DNA of 61,032 nucleotides from Streptomyces ochraceiscleroticus. Its GTDB lineage: Bacteria > Actinomycetota > Actinomycetes > Streptomycetales > Streptomycetaceae. The translations under genes were made by a program, and so were the position numbers. The notes under the pieces were generated by a model, which worked only from the letters and a program-made list of their open reading frames with translations, made no database searches and was not told the DNA's origin. Shown here one piece after another: positions 16,724 through 26,259 of this stretch; positions within the stretch are counted from its first letter, which is position 1, and each line of letters opens with the position of its first letter. Where the stretch lies: assembly GCF_000720485.1 (NCBI RefSeq), contig NZ_JOAX01000037.1, forward strand, positions 1 through 61,032. The letters are read 5' to 3'.

Positions 16724-17036
16724 CAGCACCCTCAACCAATCGAAAGATACGGGGAAGTCCACGGGCGCAGCGGTGAGGGCAGCGCTGACACACAGATCAC
16801 CATGAGTAACTGCCAGTACGCTGAGCCGCCTTCAGCATAACCGGACTTGATCACTCCTTGACGCCGGGTCATGTCGCCGCAGGTGAAGGGCTTTAGACCC
16901 GCTCAACGGACACCAATGTCCGCCTGACGCACATCTCGTAGGGGCCGTGACGTCACCTTCCGGACGACGTCCGCGCACACCAGCACGACGTGCGGCCAAG
17001 GGAGTTGACCGCACGGCGTACTCGGCAGTGCGTCGA
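16724..17036. other. Intergenic region, conservon leader
   Basis: This 313-base gap lies between the MreB-like stop and the conservon start, both on the minus strand, so it should hold the cvn promoter and the terminator of the upstream gene. The only clear structure is a 6-bp stem-loop CGGACA-CCAA-TGTCCG at 16907-16922. I see no credible small gene and no consensus promoter. Confidence 0.5.
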
Positions 17037-18158
17037 CTACAGGCGCACCGTCCGGCGCGGCTGCGTCCTGGCGTCCGCCAGGAGGCCGTGCATGGTGGCG
17101 AACTCCTCCACGCACTTGCCGGTGCCCGCCACGACGCAGTGCAGCGGGTCCTCGGCGACCACGACGGGCACGCCGGTCTCCTCGCTCAGCAGCCGGTCCA
17201 GGCCGCGCAGCAGCGCCCCGCCGCCGGTGAGCGCGATGCCGTGCTCGATGATGTCGCCGGACAGCTCGGGCGGGCACGCGTCCAGGGTGCGCCGGACGGC
17301 CTGGACGATCGCGTCGACGGGCTCGGCGAGCGCCTGCCGGATCTCCTCGGCGGTGATCTCCTGGGTCCGCGGCAGGCCGTTGACCTGGTCCCGGCCGCGG
17401 ATGGTGCAGGCGTCACGGCGTACGGGCACGGGGCGCTCCGCCTCCTCGTCCGCGCCGTCGGCGGGCGGCTCCGGTACGCCGTCCTCCTCGGGCGTCCACA
17501 GCGCCGAGCCGATCGCGATCTTGATGTCCTCGGCGGTGCGCTCCCCGATGGCCAGCGCGTGCTTCTTCTTGACGTACGCGGTGATCGCCGCGTCCATCGC
17601 GTCGCCCGCGACCCGCACGGACTGGGCGGTGACGAGGCCGCCCATCGAGACCACCGCGACCTCGGTCGTGCCGCCGCCGATGTCCACCACCATGCAGCCC
17701 ACCGGCTCGGCGACCGGCAGCCCCGCCCCGATCGCGGCCGCCATCGGCTCCTCGATGAGCTGCACTTCGCGGGCGCCCGCGCGCTTGGCGGAGTCGATGA
17801 CCGCGCGCCGCTCGACGCCGGTGATGCCCGACGGTACGCAGACCACCACCCGCGGCCGGGACAGCCGGCGGCCCGGCAGTGCCTTCTTCATCAGCCCCCG
17901 CAGCATCCGCTCGGCGGCGTCGAAGTCGGCGATCACGCCTTCCTGGAGCGGCCGCATCGCGGTGATGCCGGAGGGGGTGCGGCCGATGGTGCGCTTGGCC
18001 TCCGTGCCGACCGCGACGACGTCGCCCGCCGCGCTCACGGCGACCACGGACGGCTCGTTGAGCACCACGCCCTTGCCGCGGGCGTAGACCAGGGTGTTGG
18101 CCGTCCCCAGGTCGATGCCTATGTCGTACGTACCGCCGGAGGAAGTGCTGGACGCCAT
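17037..18158 (-). CDS. MreB/Mbl-like actin homologue
   Basis: A 373-residue bacterial actin: the phosphate-1 loop is D16-L-G-T19, the central VVDIGGGTTEVAVVS is phosphate-2, and LTGGGALLRGLDRLL is the adenosine loop. It lacks the N-terminal amphipathic helix of some MreBs. Between residues about 225 and 270 there is an acidic insertion (PEEDGVPEPPADGADEEAE). It is not next to mreCD or rodA/pbp, so it is a paralogue, comparable to the MreB-like proteins that streptomycetes carry besides the sporulation mreB cluster. A role in spore-wall or polar growth is inference. Confidence 0.85.
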   Translation of the reverse strand: MASSTSSGGTYDIGIDLGTANTLVYARGKGVVLNEPSVVAVSAAGDVVAVGTEAKRTIGRTPSGITAMRPLQEGVIADFDAAERMLRGLMKKALPGRRLSRPRVVVCVPSGITGVERRAVIDSAKRAGAREVQLIEEPMAAAIGAGLPVAEPVGCMVVDIGGGTTEVAVVSMGGLVTAQSVRVAGDAMDAAITAYVKKKHALAIGERTAEDIKIAIGSALWTPEEDGVPEPPADGADEEAERPVPVRRDACTIRGRDQVNGLPRTQEITAEEIRQALAEPVDAIVQAVRRTLDACPPELSGDIIEHGIALTGGGALLRGLDRLLSEETGVPVVVAEDPLHCVVAGTGKCVEEFATMHGLLADARTQPRRTVRL

Positions 18159-18332
18159 GAGGAGTTCGCTCGCTCGCTTTCGGCTCGGACTGCGGACACG
18201 CCCGCGGCGCGGCGCGGAATCCCCGACATCGCGCCCCAGACGGCAGCAATGACGTCAATAACGGGCAATTACCTACCCTACCGGCGTCGCACCATTGCAT
18301 GCCGCCCGGCCCGGGGTTGGGCGGATCAGCCC

Positions 18333-20402
18333 TCAGTGACCGGTCCGGTTCAGCGCCTGCGCGAGGTCGTCCAGCGCGTCCACCAGCAGACCCGCCGCGC
18401 GCAGCGCCACGCCCCGCCCCTCCGTCTCCGCGTCCCAGACCGCCAGCCACCTGTGCGGCCCGGACCAGTCCAGGTCGCCGCCCTCCCTGACGGCCCGGGC
18501 CGCGCGCTCCACAGCGGGCCCGAGCTCGGCGGCGAACGCGTCGGCGCCCGGCGACGGTTCCGCGTCCGGCCCCGGCAGATGAGCCTCCATCAGCATCGTG
18601 ACACGGCCCATGGCGTTGAGGGCCGCCTCCGCCGCCTGCGTGGCGCCCTGCGAGAGCCCGCGGTGCCGCACCGGCTCCTGCCCGGCGCGCTCCCCGCTCT
18701 TCACCCACGCGACGCGCGCCGCACGCAGGTCGAGCAGCGCCTCGCGGACCCGGCGCGGCCGGCGCTCGGCGGGTCGGGCGTAGATCTCCAGTACGGCGAC
18801 GGCGTACCGGCCGCCCGCCTCCAGCCACTCCGCCAGCCGCTCGCGCAGCCGGGACGTCTCCCAGGCCGGGAAGAGCGCGTACGAGAGGGTCGCCAGCAGA
18901 CCGCCGAGCAGGGTGAGGACCACCCGCTCCTGCACGGTCTGCTCCCAGCCGGCGCCCGCGATGCCGAGCAGGAATACGACGTACGCGGCGACGCAGGCCG
19001 AGGTGACCGCGACGCCGGTGCGCAGCAGCAGGTACATCAGAAAGGCGCACACGATGGCCAGCCCCGCGTCGACGTACTGCCCGGGGTGGAACAGGGCGAT
19101 CACCCCGCCGCCGACGGCGACGCCGAAGAGGGTGCCGATGAAGCGGGCGATGCCGCGCTGGTAGGTCTGCGCGAAGTCGGGGCGCATGATCATCACGGAG
19201 GCGAGCGGCGCCCAGTAACCGTGCCCGAAGGGCAGCGCGGTGCCGATGAGGTAGCCGGCCGCGGCCACCACGGCCACCCGCAGCGCGTGCCGCAGGACGA
19301 ACGAGGACCAGCGCAGCTCCCGGCGGACGGCCCGCAGCACGACCGGGACCTGGCGGTGGACGGCGGGGCGCAGCAGGTGCGGCCGGTCGCCGTCGGAGAC
19401 GGGCCCCGCGGGCTCGACCGGCTCCTCGGCGGCCTCCACGGCGTCGGCCAGCAGGCTCAGCAGCCGGGCCGCCGAACGGCGCGCCGGGCCGGTCAGCATG
19501 TCCCCGGACTCCGGTACCTCCAGGGTGTCCATGGCGTCGGCGGGCAGCCGGACCGGCCGGGCGCGGCGGATGGCGGCGGCCACCGCGTCCAGCACGGTCG
19601 CGGCGGCGCTGAGCAGTTCGCGGGCGCGGTCCCGCTCGGGGCCCTCCAGCGGGGCGCCGACGACGGGGTCGGCGAGCGAGGCGAGCGCGGGGCGGACCTG
19701 TTCGGCGAGGGTGCGGGGGCCGTGCAACTGGGCGGGGCGGCGCTTGGCCTGGCGGGGCGTCACCCGGGAGGCGAGCCGGGCGTCCATCAGGGGCTGCGGA
19801 TCGAAGGGCGCGACCGGATCGTGGCGCAGCCGGCGCGCGTAGTCGGCCTCGGCGGCGAGCGCGTCGGCCAGCGCGTCCCGCTGCCGCCCCCAGCGGCGGA
19901 TGGGGAAGAGCAGGATGAGCGCGGCCTGTACGCAGCCGCCGGCCGCGATCAGCGCGGCGTGCTCCAGCGCGCCCAGTACGGAGGTCGGCAGGGTGACGGT
20001 CACCAGCATCACCGCGACCGTCTGCGTGCCGATCAGCCCGGAGACCGGCCCGACGGCCCAGCACAGCCCCGCGAGCAGGGTCCAGGCGCCGAGCAGCAGC
20101 ACGAACAGCACGGTGTGCGACGCCGCGAGATAGCCGAGGAAGGTGGAGACCGACAGGCCGCCCGCGACGGCCAGCGCCAGCAGCGGGCGCGGCCGCCAGC
20201 TTCGCTGGAAGGTGGCGATGGCGGCGGAGAAGGCACCGAAGGCGGCGGAGACCGCGAGCACCGGGGAGCCCAGCCACAGACAGCCCCCGACGACGATGGC
20301 GACGCCCGCGGCGCCGCGGACCGCGATGAGCGGCGTCAGCTTGGCCCGTTCGACGCTCAGCCCGGAGCGGGCGGTCTGCTTCAGCGCGCTCGTCCAGGTC
20401 AT
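18333..20402 (-). CDS. FUSC-family inner membrane exporter
   Basis: A 689-residue protein with two membrane halves: about six helices at residues 25-170 and six more at about 375-520, separated by a soluble domain and followed by a cytoplasmic C-terminal domain. That is the fusaric acid resistance/YccS-YhfK (FUSC) arrangement, thought to export aromatic acids or similar amphiphiles. The segment RPDFAQTYQRGIARFIGTLFGV is characteristic. Start ATG 20402; 174 bases separate its stop from the MreB-like start. Confidence 0.85.
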   Translation of the reverse strand: MTWTSALKQTARSGLSVERAKLTPLIAVRGAAGVAIVVGGCLWLGSPVLAVSAAFGAFSAAIATFQRSWRPRPLLALAVAGGLSVSTFLGYLAASHTVLFVLLLGAWTLLAGLCWAVGPVSGLIGTQTVAVMLVTVTLPTSVLGALEHAALIAAGGCVQAALILLFPIRRWGRQRDALADALAAEADYARRLRHDPVAPFDPQPLMDARLASRVTPRQAKRRPAQLHGPRTLAEQVRPALASLADPVVGAPLEGPERDRARELLSAAATVLDAVAAAIRRARPVRLPADAMDTLEVPESGDMLTGPARRSAARLLSLLADAVEAAEEPVEPAGPVSDGDRPHLLRPAVHRQVPVVLRAVRRELRWSSFVLRHALRVAVVAAAGYLIGTALPFGHGYWAPLASVMIMRPDFAQTYQRGIARFIGTLFGVAVGGGVIALFHPGQYVDAGLAIVCAFLMYLLLRTGVAVTSACVAAYVVFLLGIAGAGWEQTVQERVVLTLLGGLLATLSYALFPAWETSRLRERLAEWLEAGGRYAVAVLEIYARPAERRPRRVREALLDLRAARVAWVKSGERAGQEPVRHRGLSQGATQAAEAALNAMGRVTMLMEAHLPGPDAEPSPGADAFAAELGPAVERAARAVREGGDLDWSGPHRWLAVWDAETEGRGVALRAAGLLVDALDDLAQALNRTGH

Positions 20403-20511
20403 AACGAGAGAATACGTGCCGTATGCGTGGAAAACGGTCGGCCGACCAGGCGCGGCACCTCCGTACCGGCCGCCCCTCGGACGGCGGCCGGCACGGAGAA
20501 CGGGGCGGCCG

Positions 20512-20967
20512 TCAGCTGCCCGGGCTGCAGTCGATCTCGATGAGCTTGATCGGCTTGCTCGCGTCCAGGCCGACGTACGCGGTGAAGTGCTGGTCCGGGC
20601 CCCGGTTCCACTTCGTGGTCACCGTCGCCCAGCCCACGCCCGCGGACTGCGCGGTGGTCACCCGCCCGATGGCGATGTCGCGCGGATTGTTCTGCGCGCA
20701 GAGCAGGACGTCGTACTTCTTGTTCTTCTCGGCGCGCTTCTTCAGCTCGTCGCCGACCATGTGGACCCGCTCCCACTGGCGGGGCCCGTGGTTGCCGTAG
20801 AAACCCTGCAGGAAGTGGTGGACCTGCTCGGCGTTGTAACGGGCCGGGGCCTTCTCCTCGGAGGCCGCGGGCGCGGCGGGCGCGGACGCCGCGAGGGTCA
20901 GGCCGCCGCCGAGCAGGGCGGCACAGAGAGCGGAGACGGTGACAGCTCGCGAAGCCTTACGGATCAT
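20512..20967 (-). CDS. Small secreted protein, NTF2-like candidate (second copy type)
   Basis: A 151-residue exported protein. MIRKASRAVTVSALCAALLGGGLTLAASAPAAPAA is a Sec signal peptide; the mature domain is about 115 residues and Lys/Arg-rich. It shares with the protein at 2293-2808 an FY..(L)..LLCAQNNP...VTTKW...AYVGLDASKPIKLIEID pattern, suggesting distant homology. ATG 20967 is chosen because GAGGA is 7 bases upstream; the longer open frame upstream lacks signal-peptide logic. It has one C-terminal and one internal Cys that could pair. Function unknown. Confidence 0.75.
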   Translation of the reverse strand: MIRKASRAVTVSALCAALLGGGLTLAASAPAAPAASEEKAPARYNAEQVHHFLQGFYGNHGPRQWERVHMVGDELKKRAEKNKKYDVLLCAQNNPRDIAIGRVTTAQSAGVGWATVTTKWNRGPDQHFTAYVGLDASKPIKLIEIDCSPGS

Positions 20968-21124
20968 CGAATGTCCTCTTCTTCCGGAATTCATCCGCAT
21001 TATGCGGACCTCACCCGAGCAGACACGCCACCCCGCACAAGGGTTGCGCGCCCCGCCGGGCAAGCACCCGCCCGGCCCAACGGCACCCGGGCAGAGGATC
21101 AGAAGAGCCGGACCCCCGCCTCCT

Positions 21125-21988
21125 TCACGACACCACGTCCTTCGTGCGGAAGCCGCGAAAGGCCAGGGCGAAGAGGATCAGCGCGTAGGAGACGGAGACG
21201 GCGGAGCCCTGGGCCATGGCGGTCCGGTCCAGTGTCGGCTGGAGCGCGTCCACCCAGGCGAACTGCCAGTGGGCGGGCAGCGCGTCGCGCCAGTTGCCGA
21301 GCGCGGTGACCTGGTCCAGGACGTTGCCGACGATGGTGAGGCCGACCGCGCCGCCGACCGCGCCCAGCGGCGCGTCCGTCACCGTCGACAGCCAGAACGC
21401 CAGCGCCGCGGTCACGAGCTGCGAGACGAAGAGGTACGCGACGACCAGCGCCAGCCGCGGCACCGCGTCCCCGGCCGGCAGCACCCCGCCGCCCGGCAGC
21501 CGCAGCGCGTCCCAGCCGTAGGCGTATGTGCCCACGGCCAGCGCCACCAGCGGCAACAGCACCATCGCCGCCGCGCTGAACACCAGTGCCACGGTCAGCT
21601 TGCTCAGCAGCAGCCGGGTCCGCGGCACGGGCGCGGCCAGCAGGTACCGCAGCGAGGACCAGCTCGCCTCCGAGGCAACCGTGTCGCCGCAGAACAGCGC
21701 GACCGGCACCACCAGCAGGAAGCCCGCCGAGACGAACAGCGCGGTGGCCGCGAAGTTCGCGCCGGAGGCGGTCGCGGTGTCCATCAGGGTGATCCGGTTG
21801 TTCCGCCCGGCCGGGTCGCCGCCGAGCGCGAAGGCCGCGACCAGCACGAACGGCAGCGCGGCCAGCACCACGCCGACCACCAGCGTGCGGCGCCGCTTGA
21901 GCTGCCGCAGCGCTTCGACGCGCAGCGGCAGGGTGTGTCCCGCGCGGTAGCCGGCCGCGGGCCCGGCCGGGCGTGCTGCGGTACTCAT
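21125..21988 (-). CDS. ABC-2 type permease
   Basis: A 287-residue membrane protein with about six helices (VVGVVLAALPFVLVAAFAL, ATALFVSAGFLLVVPVALFCGDTVA, ...). The segment SWSSLRYLLAAPVPRTRLLLSKLTVAL is typical of ABC-2 (DrrB/NatB-like) exporter permeases. Its ATG 21988 overlaps the stop of the hydrolase-ATPase fusion gene (ATGA), so the fusion protein's ATPase domain is its obvious partner. Substrate unknown. Confidence 0.88.
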   Translation of the reverse strand: MSTAARPAGPAAGYRAGHTLPLRVEALRQLKRRRTLVVGVVLAALPFVLVAAFALGGDPAGRNNRITLMDTATASGANFAATALFVSAGFLLVVPVALFCGDTVASEASWSSLRYLLAAPVPRTRLLLSKLTVALVFSAAAMVLLPLVALAVGTYAYGWDALRLPGGGVLPAGDAVPRLALVVAYLFVSQLVTAALAFWLSTVTDAPLGAVGGAVGLTIVGNVLDQVTALGNWRDALPAHWQFAWVDALQPTLDRTAMAQGSAVSVSYALILFALAFRGFRTKDVVS

Positions 21989-24690
21989 CGGTCCCCTCCG
22001 ATCAGGGTGAGGAAGGCGTCCTCCAGGCGGCGGTGCGGTCCGACGCGGTCCACCGGTACGTCGAGGCGGAGGAGTTCGGTGAGCAGTTTCGGCGTGCCGG
22101 CCGTGCCGTCGAGACGAACGAGCAGCCCGTCGTCGGCGGGGACGGCCGAGGCGACGAACGGCAGCGCGGCCACCTTCTCCACCACCCCGTCCGGCACCGG
22201 CGCTGCCGTGCCGACCAGCAGCGTGTCGCCCGTCCCGACGATCTCGGCGACCGGCCCCGCCTGCACCAGGCGGCCGCGGTCCATGACGACCAGATGCGTA
22301 CAGGTCTGCTCGACCTCCGCCAGCAGGTGGCTGGAGACGATGACGGTCCGCCCCTCGGCCGCGTAACGGGTCATCACGTCCCGCATCTCGCGGATCTGCG
22401 GCGGGTCCAGTCCGTTGGTCGGCTCGTCCAGGATGAGCAGGTCCGGCAGGCCGAGCATGGCCTGCGCGATGGCCAGCCGCTGCCGCATGCCCTGGGAGTA
22501 CGTACGGACGGCGCGCTGCAGCGCCTCCCCCAGACCCGCGATCTCCAGCGCCTCGTCGATGTGCGCGTCCTCGGCCGGGCGGCCGGTGGCCCGCCAGTAC
22601 AGGTCCAGGTTCTCCCGGCCCGTCAGATGCGGCAGGAAGCCCGCGCCCTCGACGAACGCGCCGACGCGCGAGAGCACCGGCGCGCCGGGCCGCACCGCGT
22701 GCCCGAAGACCCTGATCTCGCCGTCGTCCGGCGTGATCAGGCCCATCAGCATCCGCAGCGTGGTCGTCTTGCCCGCGCCGTTGGGTCCGAGCAGCCCGAG
22801 CACCTGCCCGCGGTCGACGCCGAAGGTCAGGTCCTGGACGGCGTACCGGTCGACGGCGCCCTGGTACTTCTTCGTCAGGCCGGTGATCCGCAGCGGCACG
22901 TCGGCCAGGTCCGGATCGGGCGCGGGCGGCGTGGTGCGGCGCCGCCCGGTGAGCAGCAGCGCGGCGGCGATCAGTACGGCCGCGAGCGGCAGGCCCCAGA
23001 CCCACCACGGCAGCGGGGTGGCGGCGGTGTGCACGCCGGGCGCGGTCGGCACGCTCAGCGCGTGCTTCCCGGCGAGCGCGACCTTGTACACCGCGGGCTC
23101 GGCCGGTGAGGCGTACGCCATGTCGGTGGCGGCCACCACCAGCCGCATCCGGTGCCCGGCGGCGAATTCGTGGTCGATGGCCGGGAGCCGGACGGAGACC
23201 GTACGGCCGTCCTTCGCGTCCGTGACCCGCAGTGGCGTCACGAGTTGATGCGGCAGCAACTGGCTGCGTCCGTCCGGCCCGACGTCGTAGACCTTGGCGA
23301 ACAGCACGGCCTCGTCATGGTCGCTCGTCACCCGCAGCTTCGCCGTCGGCGAGCCGGTGACCTGCACGGGGCTCGTCAGCGCGCGGGACTCGAAGCGGGC
23401 GTACTGGCCGGGGAAGTCCAGCGACGGGCCGTTGCCCAGCGCGCTCAGGCCGCCGAGTGCGGAGCCGATGCCGGGGACGGAGGAGATCGCGGGCGGGTCG
23501 CCGCCCGCGGGGTTGGCGAGGGTCTGCTCGCGGCCGGCGAGCGGCACGGACCGCGGGTCGCCGCGCAGGCCCGGGTAGCTGTCGCCGCTCGCGCCGCGCA
23601 GTCGCGAGGCGCCGTCGCGGGCGTCCAGGCCCCCGGTACGGCTGATCCGGAACGCCGGCCCGGTGTCGGTGCCGCGCTCGCCCTTCAGATAGCGGGCGAA
23701 CCACGCCTCCGTACGGGCGAGGACGCGGGCCTCCTCACGGGCGCCGCCGTCGTGGCCGCCCTCGATCCAGTCCACCTTGACCGGCGCGCCGTTCTTCTTC
23801 AGCGCCTTCGCCATCGCGTCGGCCTGGCCGAGCGGGAAGAGCGAGTCGGACTGGCCCTGGGCGATCAGGGTGGGGACCTTGATGCGGTCGGCGACGGCCT
23901 GCGGGCTGCGCCGCTCCAGCATGTCGCGCGCCGCCTTGTCCGGGCGGCCGGAGACCGCCACCCGCTCGTACATCCGGCAGAGCTGCGCCTCGAAGCGGTG
24001 ACAGGCCACGCCGCGGGCGGGGTTGGGCACGGAGGTGGTGACGGGGGCCGAGCCGGTGGTGAAGAAGTAACCGGCCCACAGTTTCTTGAACACGTCGTCG
24101 GGGAACAGCGCGTCGGCGAGGTTCCAGTACGTGATCTGCGGCGCGATGGCGTCCACCCGGCGGTCGTGGCCCGCCGTGAGCAGTGCGATGGCGCCGCCGT
24201 ACGAGGCGCCCGTCATCCCGACGCGCGGGTCGCCGGGCTTGTCGAGCTGCACGTCGGGACGTTTCGCCAGCCAGTCGATGAGCCCGCTGGCGTCGGCGAC
24301 CTCGCCTTCCGGGTCGTTCAGCCCGATCTTGCCGGTGGAGCGGCCGAAGCCGCGTGCCGACCAGGTCAGTACGGCGTACCCGGCCCGCGCGAGCTGCTCG
24401 GCCTGGCCCTTGGCCGCCGCCTTGCTGGCGCCGAAGCCGTGGCCGAGCAGCACGGCGGGGCGGCGGCCGTGCACCGCCGTGCTGGTGAAGTAGGACGTGT
24501 CGATCCGGACGGTGGCCTTGCTGCCGGGCTTCTCGGGGAGCGACAGGACCTGGTCCTGTCGCTGTACGGCGGCGGCCGAGCCGTCGGAAGCGGCCACCGC
24601 GGCCCACGAGCCGCCGCCGAGCAGCACGGCCAGCACGGCCATGAGCGCGACCAGTCGCCGGCCACGCGGCCGGGAAACCTTTACAGCCAT
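21985..24690 (-). CDS. Secreted alpha/beta-hydrolase fused to ABC ATPase
   Basis: A 901-residue three-part protein. Residues 1-35 are a signal/anchor helix; about 55-560 are an extracytoplasmic CocE/PepX-like alpha/beta hydrolase with nucleophile motif G-A-S163-Y-G-G, and a beta-sandwich (PepX_C-like) toward its end. A membrane helix at about 558-578 (WVWGLPLAAVLIAAALLL) returns the chain to the cytoplasm, where an ABC ATPase domain follows: Walker A GPNGAGKTT (about 633-641), signature YSQGMRQRL, Walker B LLILDEP, and a DrrA-like C-terminal region. It is translationally coupled to the permease at 21125. The architecture joins an extracellular peptidase/esterase to an exporter in one chain; it has relatives in streptomycetes but its role is not known to me. 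Confidence 0.85.
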   Translation of the reverse strand: MAVKVSRPRGRRLVALMAVLAVLLGGGSWAAVAASDGSAAAVQRQDQVLSLPEKPGSKATVRIDTSYFTSTAVHGRRPAVLLGHGFGASKAAAKGQAEQLARAGYAVLTWSARGFGRSTGKIGLNDPEGEVADASGLIDWLAKRPDVQLDKPGDPRVGMTGASYGGAIALLTAGHDRRVDAIAPQITYWNLADALFPDDVFKKLWAGYFFTTGSAPVTTSVPNPARGVACHRFEAQLCRMYERVAVSGRPDKAARDMLERRSPQAVADRIKVPTLIAQGQSDSLFPLGQADAMAKALKKNGAPVKVDWIEGGHDGGAREEARVLARTEAWFARYLKGERGTDTGPAFRISRTGGLDARDGASRLRGASGDSYPGLRGDPRSVPLAGREQTLANPAGGDPPAISSVPGIGSALGGLSALGNGPSLDFPGQYARFESRALTSPVQVTGSPTAKLRVTSDHDEAVLFAKVYDVGPDGRSQLLPHQLVTPLRVTDAKDGRTVSVRLPAIDHEFAAGHRMRLVVAATDMAYASPAEPAVYKVALAGKHALSVPTAPGVHTAATPLPWWVWGLPLAAVLIAAALLLTGRRRTTPPAPDPDLADVPLRITGLTKKYQGAVDRYAVQDLTFGVDRGQVLGLLGPNGAGKTTTLRMLMGLITPDDGEIRVFGHAVRPGAPVLSRVGAFVEGAGFLPHLTGRENLDLYWRATGRPAEDAHIDEALEIAGLGEALQRAVRTYSQGMRQRLAIAQAMLGLPDLLILDEPTNGLDPPQIREMRDVMTRYAAEGRTVIVSSHLLAEVEQTCTHLVVMDRGRLVQAGPVAEIVGTGDTLLVGTAAPVPDGVVEKVAALPFVASAVPADDGLLVRLDGTAGTPKLLTELLRLDVPVDRVGPHRRLEDAFLTLIGGDR

Positions 24691-24760
24691 GCGGTCACCC
24701 TACGGGGGCGGCCTGTGAACTCCCGGTCAGCCCCGGTCGGCCCCGCGGCGACCGTCCCGG

Positions 24761-26047
24761 TCAGCCCTGCGGCGGGGGCCCGAAGCCGCCGGCGGGCGGG
24801 TTGGGCGGTGCCTGCGGTGCTCCGTACGGCATGGGCGGGGCCTGCGGAGTTGCCGGAGGGGCCTGCTGCGGCATGGCGGGCGGGCCGTATCCCGGCGCCG
24901 GGGCGGCGGGCTGGCCGTAGCCGGGCTGGGGCTGCGCCGGAGGTGCGTAACCGGGCTGGGGCTGCGCGTACCCGGACTGGGGCTGCGGCGCGTAGCCGGG
25001 CTGGGGCTGGGGCTGGCCGGGCGCCGCGTACGGCTGTGTACCCGGCATTCCGTACGGCGCCGCGCCCGGCATCCCCGGCATCCCCGGCTGCGCGGGCGGG
25101 GACCATTCCTCGGCGACGGGCGCGCCCGGGCGGCCCATCAGGGCCAGGACGGCGATCGAGCCGAGGAGCTCGACGACCATCAGGAGCCGGGACAGGATGC
25201 CCTGGAACGCGGGGGCCTGGCCCAGCTCGAAGAAGGACCCCCCGGCGAGCGCGGCGATCATGCCCAGGAGCGAGGTCGGCAGCAGGACCAGCGCGAGCCC
25301 GGTGGTGAAGCCGCGCGCCGACACCCCGCGCGCGACGCAGAGCAGCCCGGCAACCGCGGACATCAGCAGGAACGTGACGGAGGACCAGCCGGGGCCGAGG
25401 CTCGTCAGCGCGGAGAGGATGCCGTGGCCCAGGTAGATCACGTCGAGCGAGCCGACCCCGTCCTGCAGCAGTACGGAGACGTTCCACACCGCGTCGCAGA
25501 GCGCGAGCAGCCCGAACACCACCGCGCCGGTCACCGCGGCGGCGGGCAGCGGCCGCATCGGCGGGTCACTGGGCCGCCGCGTCGGCCAGACCCGCAGCCC
25601 GGACACCACCACGATGCAGGAAACGAGGCCGAACAGGATCAGCAGGCCGCTGGTGATGAAGACGGTCAGGAACGTGTCCGTGTCCGTGTTCACCTCGCCG
25701 ATGAACCAGCGGTTGTCGCTCGTGTGCTGGCCCGTGCTGATGAACACCTGGACCGCGGCGGTGAACGTCAGTGTCGTCGCCACGGCCAGCAGGCCGCCGG
25801 CCGCCCGCGCACCGGTGAACGCCGCCCACACCGCGCCCAGTTGCACGGCCAGGAGCCCGACGGCGTACGGGTCGGTGATCGCGCCGTCGATGTGCGGCCC
25901 GAGCCCCGTCCAGGAGTCCCACAGCGCTCCGAACCCGTATTCCCCTATGTCCATCGCCAGCCATGTGGCGCTGTTCAGCAGGAAGAGCGTGCAGAACACC
26001 CCCGCGGTGATCCGCGCCCCCTTGCTGAGGACCGTAACGTGCGGCAT
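24761..26047 (-). CDS. Multi-pass membrane protein with Pro/Gln/Gly/Tyr-rich tail
   Basis: A 428-residue protein with about eight or nine predicted helices in residues 1-305 and a cytoplasmic-type low-complexity tail of roughly 120 residues built of PQPGYAP-like repeats and ending in PPNPPAGGFGPPPQG. I recognise no family for the membrane part. Such PGYx tails are common on actinomycete membrane proteins and may mediate condensate-like or protein-protein contacts (inference). ATG 26047 is chosen because it starts the hydrophobic protein directly; upstream in-frame codons read as Arg-rich noncoding sequence. Confidence 0.7.
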   Translation of the reverse strand: MPHVTVLSKGARITAGVFCTLFLLNSATWLAMDIGEYGFGALWDSWTGLGPHIDGAITDPYAVGLLAVQLGAVWAAFTGARAAGGLLAVATTLTFTAAVQVFISTGQHTSDNRWFIGEVNTDTDTFLTVFITSGLLILFGLVSCIVVVSGLRVWPTRRPSDPPMRPLPAAAVTGAVVFGLLALCDAVWNVSVLLQDGVGSLDVIYLGHGILSALTSLGPGWSSVTFLLMSAVAGLLCVARGVSARGFTTGLALVLLPTSLLGMIAALAGGSFFELGQAPAFQGILSRLLMVVELLGSIAVLALMGRPGAPVAEEWSPPAQPGMPGMPGAAPYGMPGTQPYAAPGQPQPQPGYAPQPQSGYAQPQPGYAPPAQPQPGYGQPAAPAPGYGPPAMPQQAPPATPQAPPMPYGAPQAPPNPPAGGFGPPPQG

Positions 26048-26259
26048 CTCGCCCCCGTCTTTCTTCTGTTTTCTGCTCTGTATTGCTGTGTTCTGTCGTG
26101 CTGTGTACAGCGGTGCCTCGCGGCGTACTGCCGTGTCTCGCGGCCTCGTGCGCGCGCGGACAGCGCCCGCACCGTAACGGATCTGTACACCGCGCGCGCC
26201 CCGCAAGTACAACTGAAGGAGGGCTCGGCGCCGCACCCGGGCCGCAGGGGGGAGGCGGC

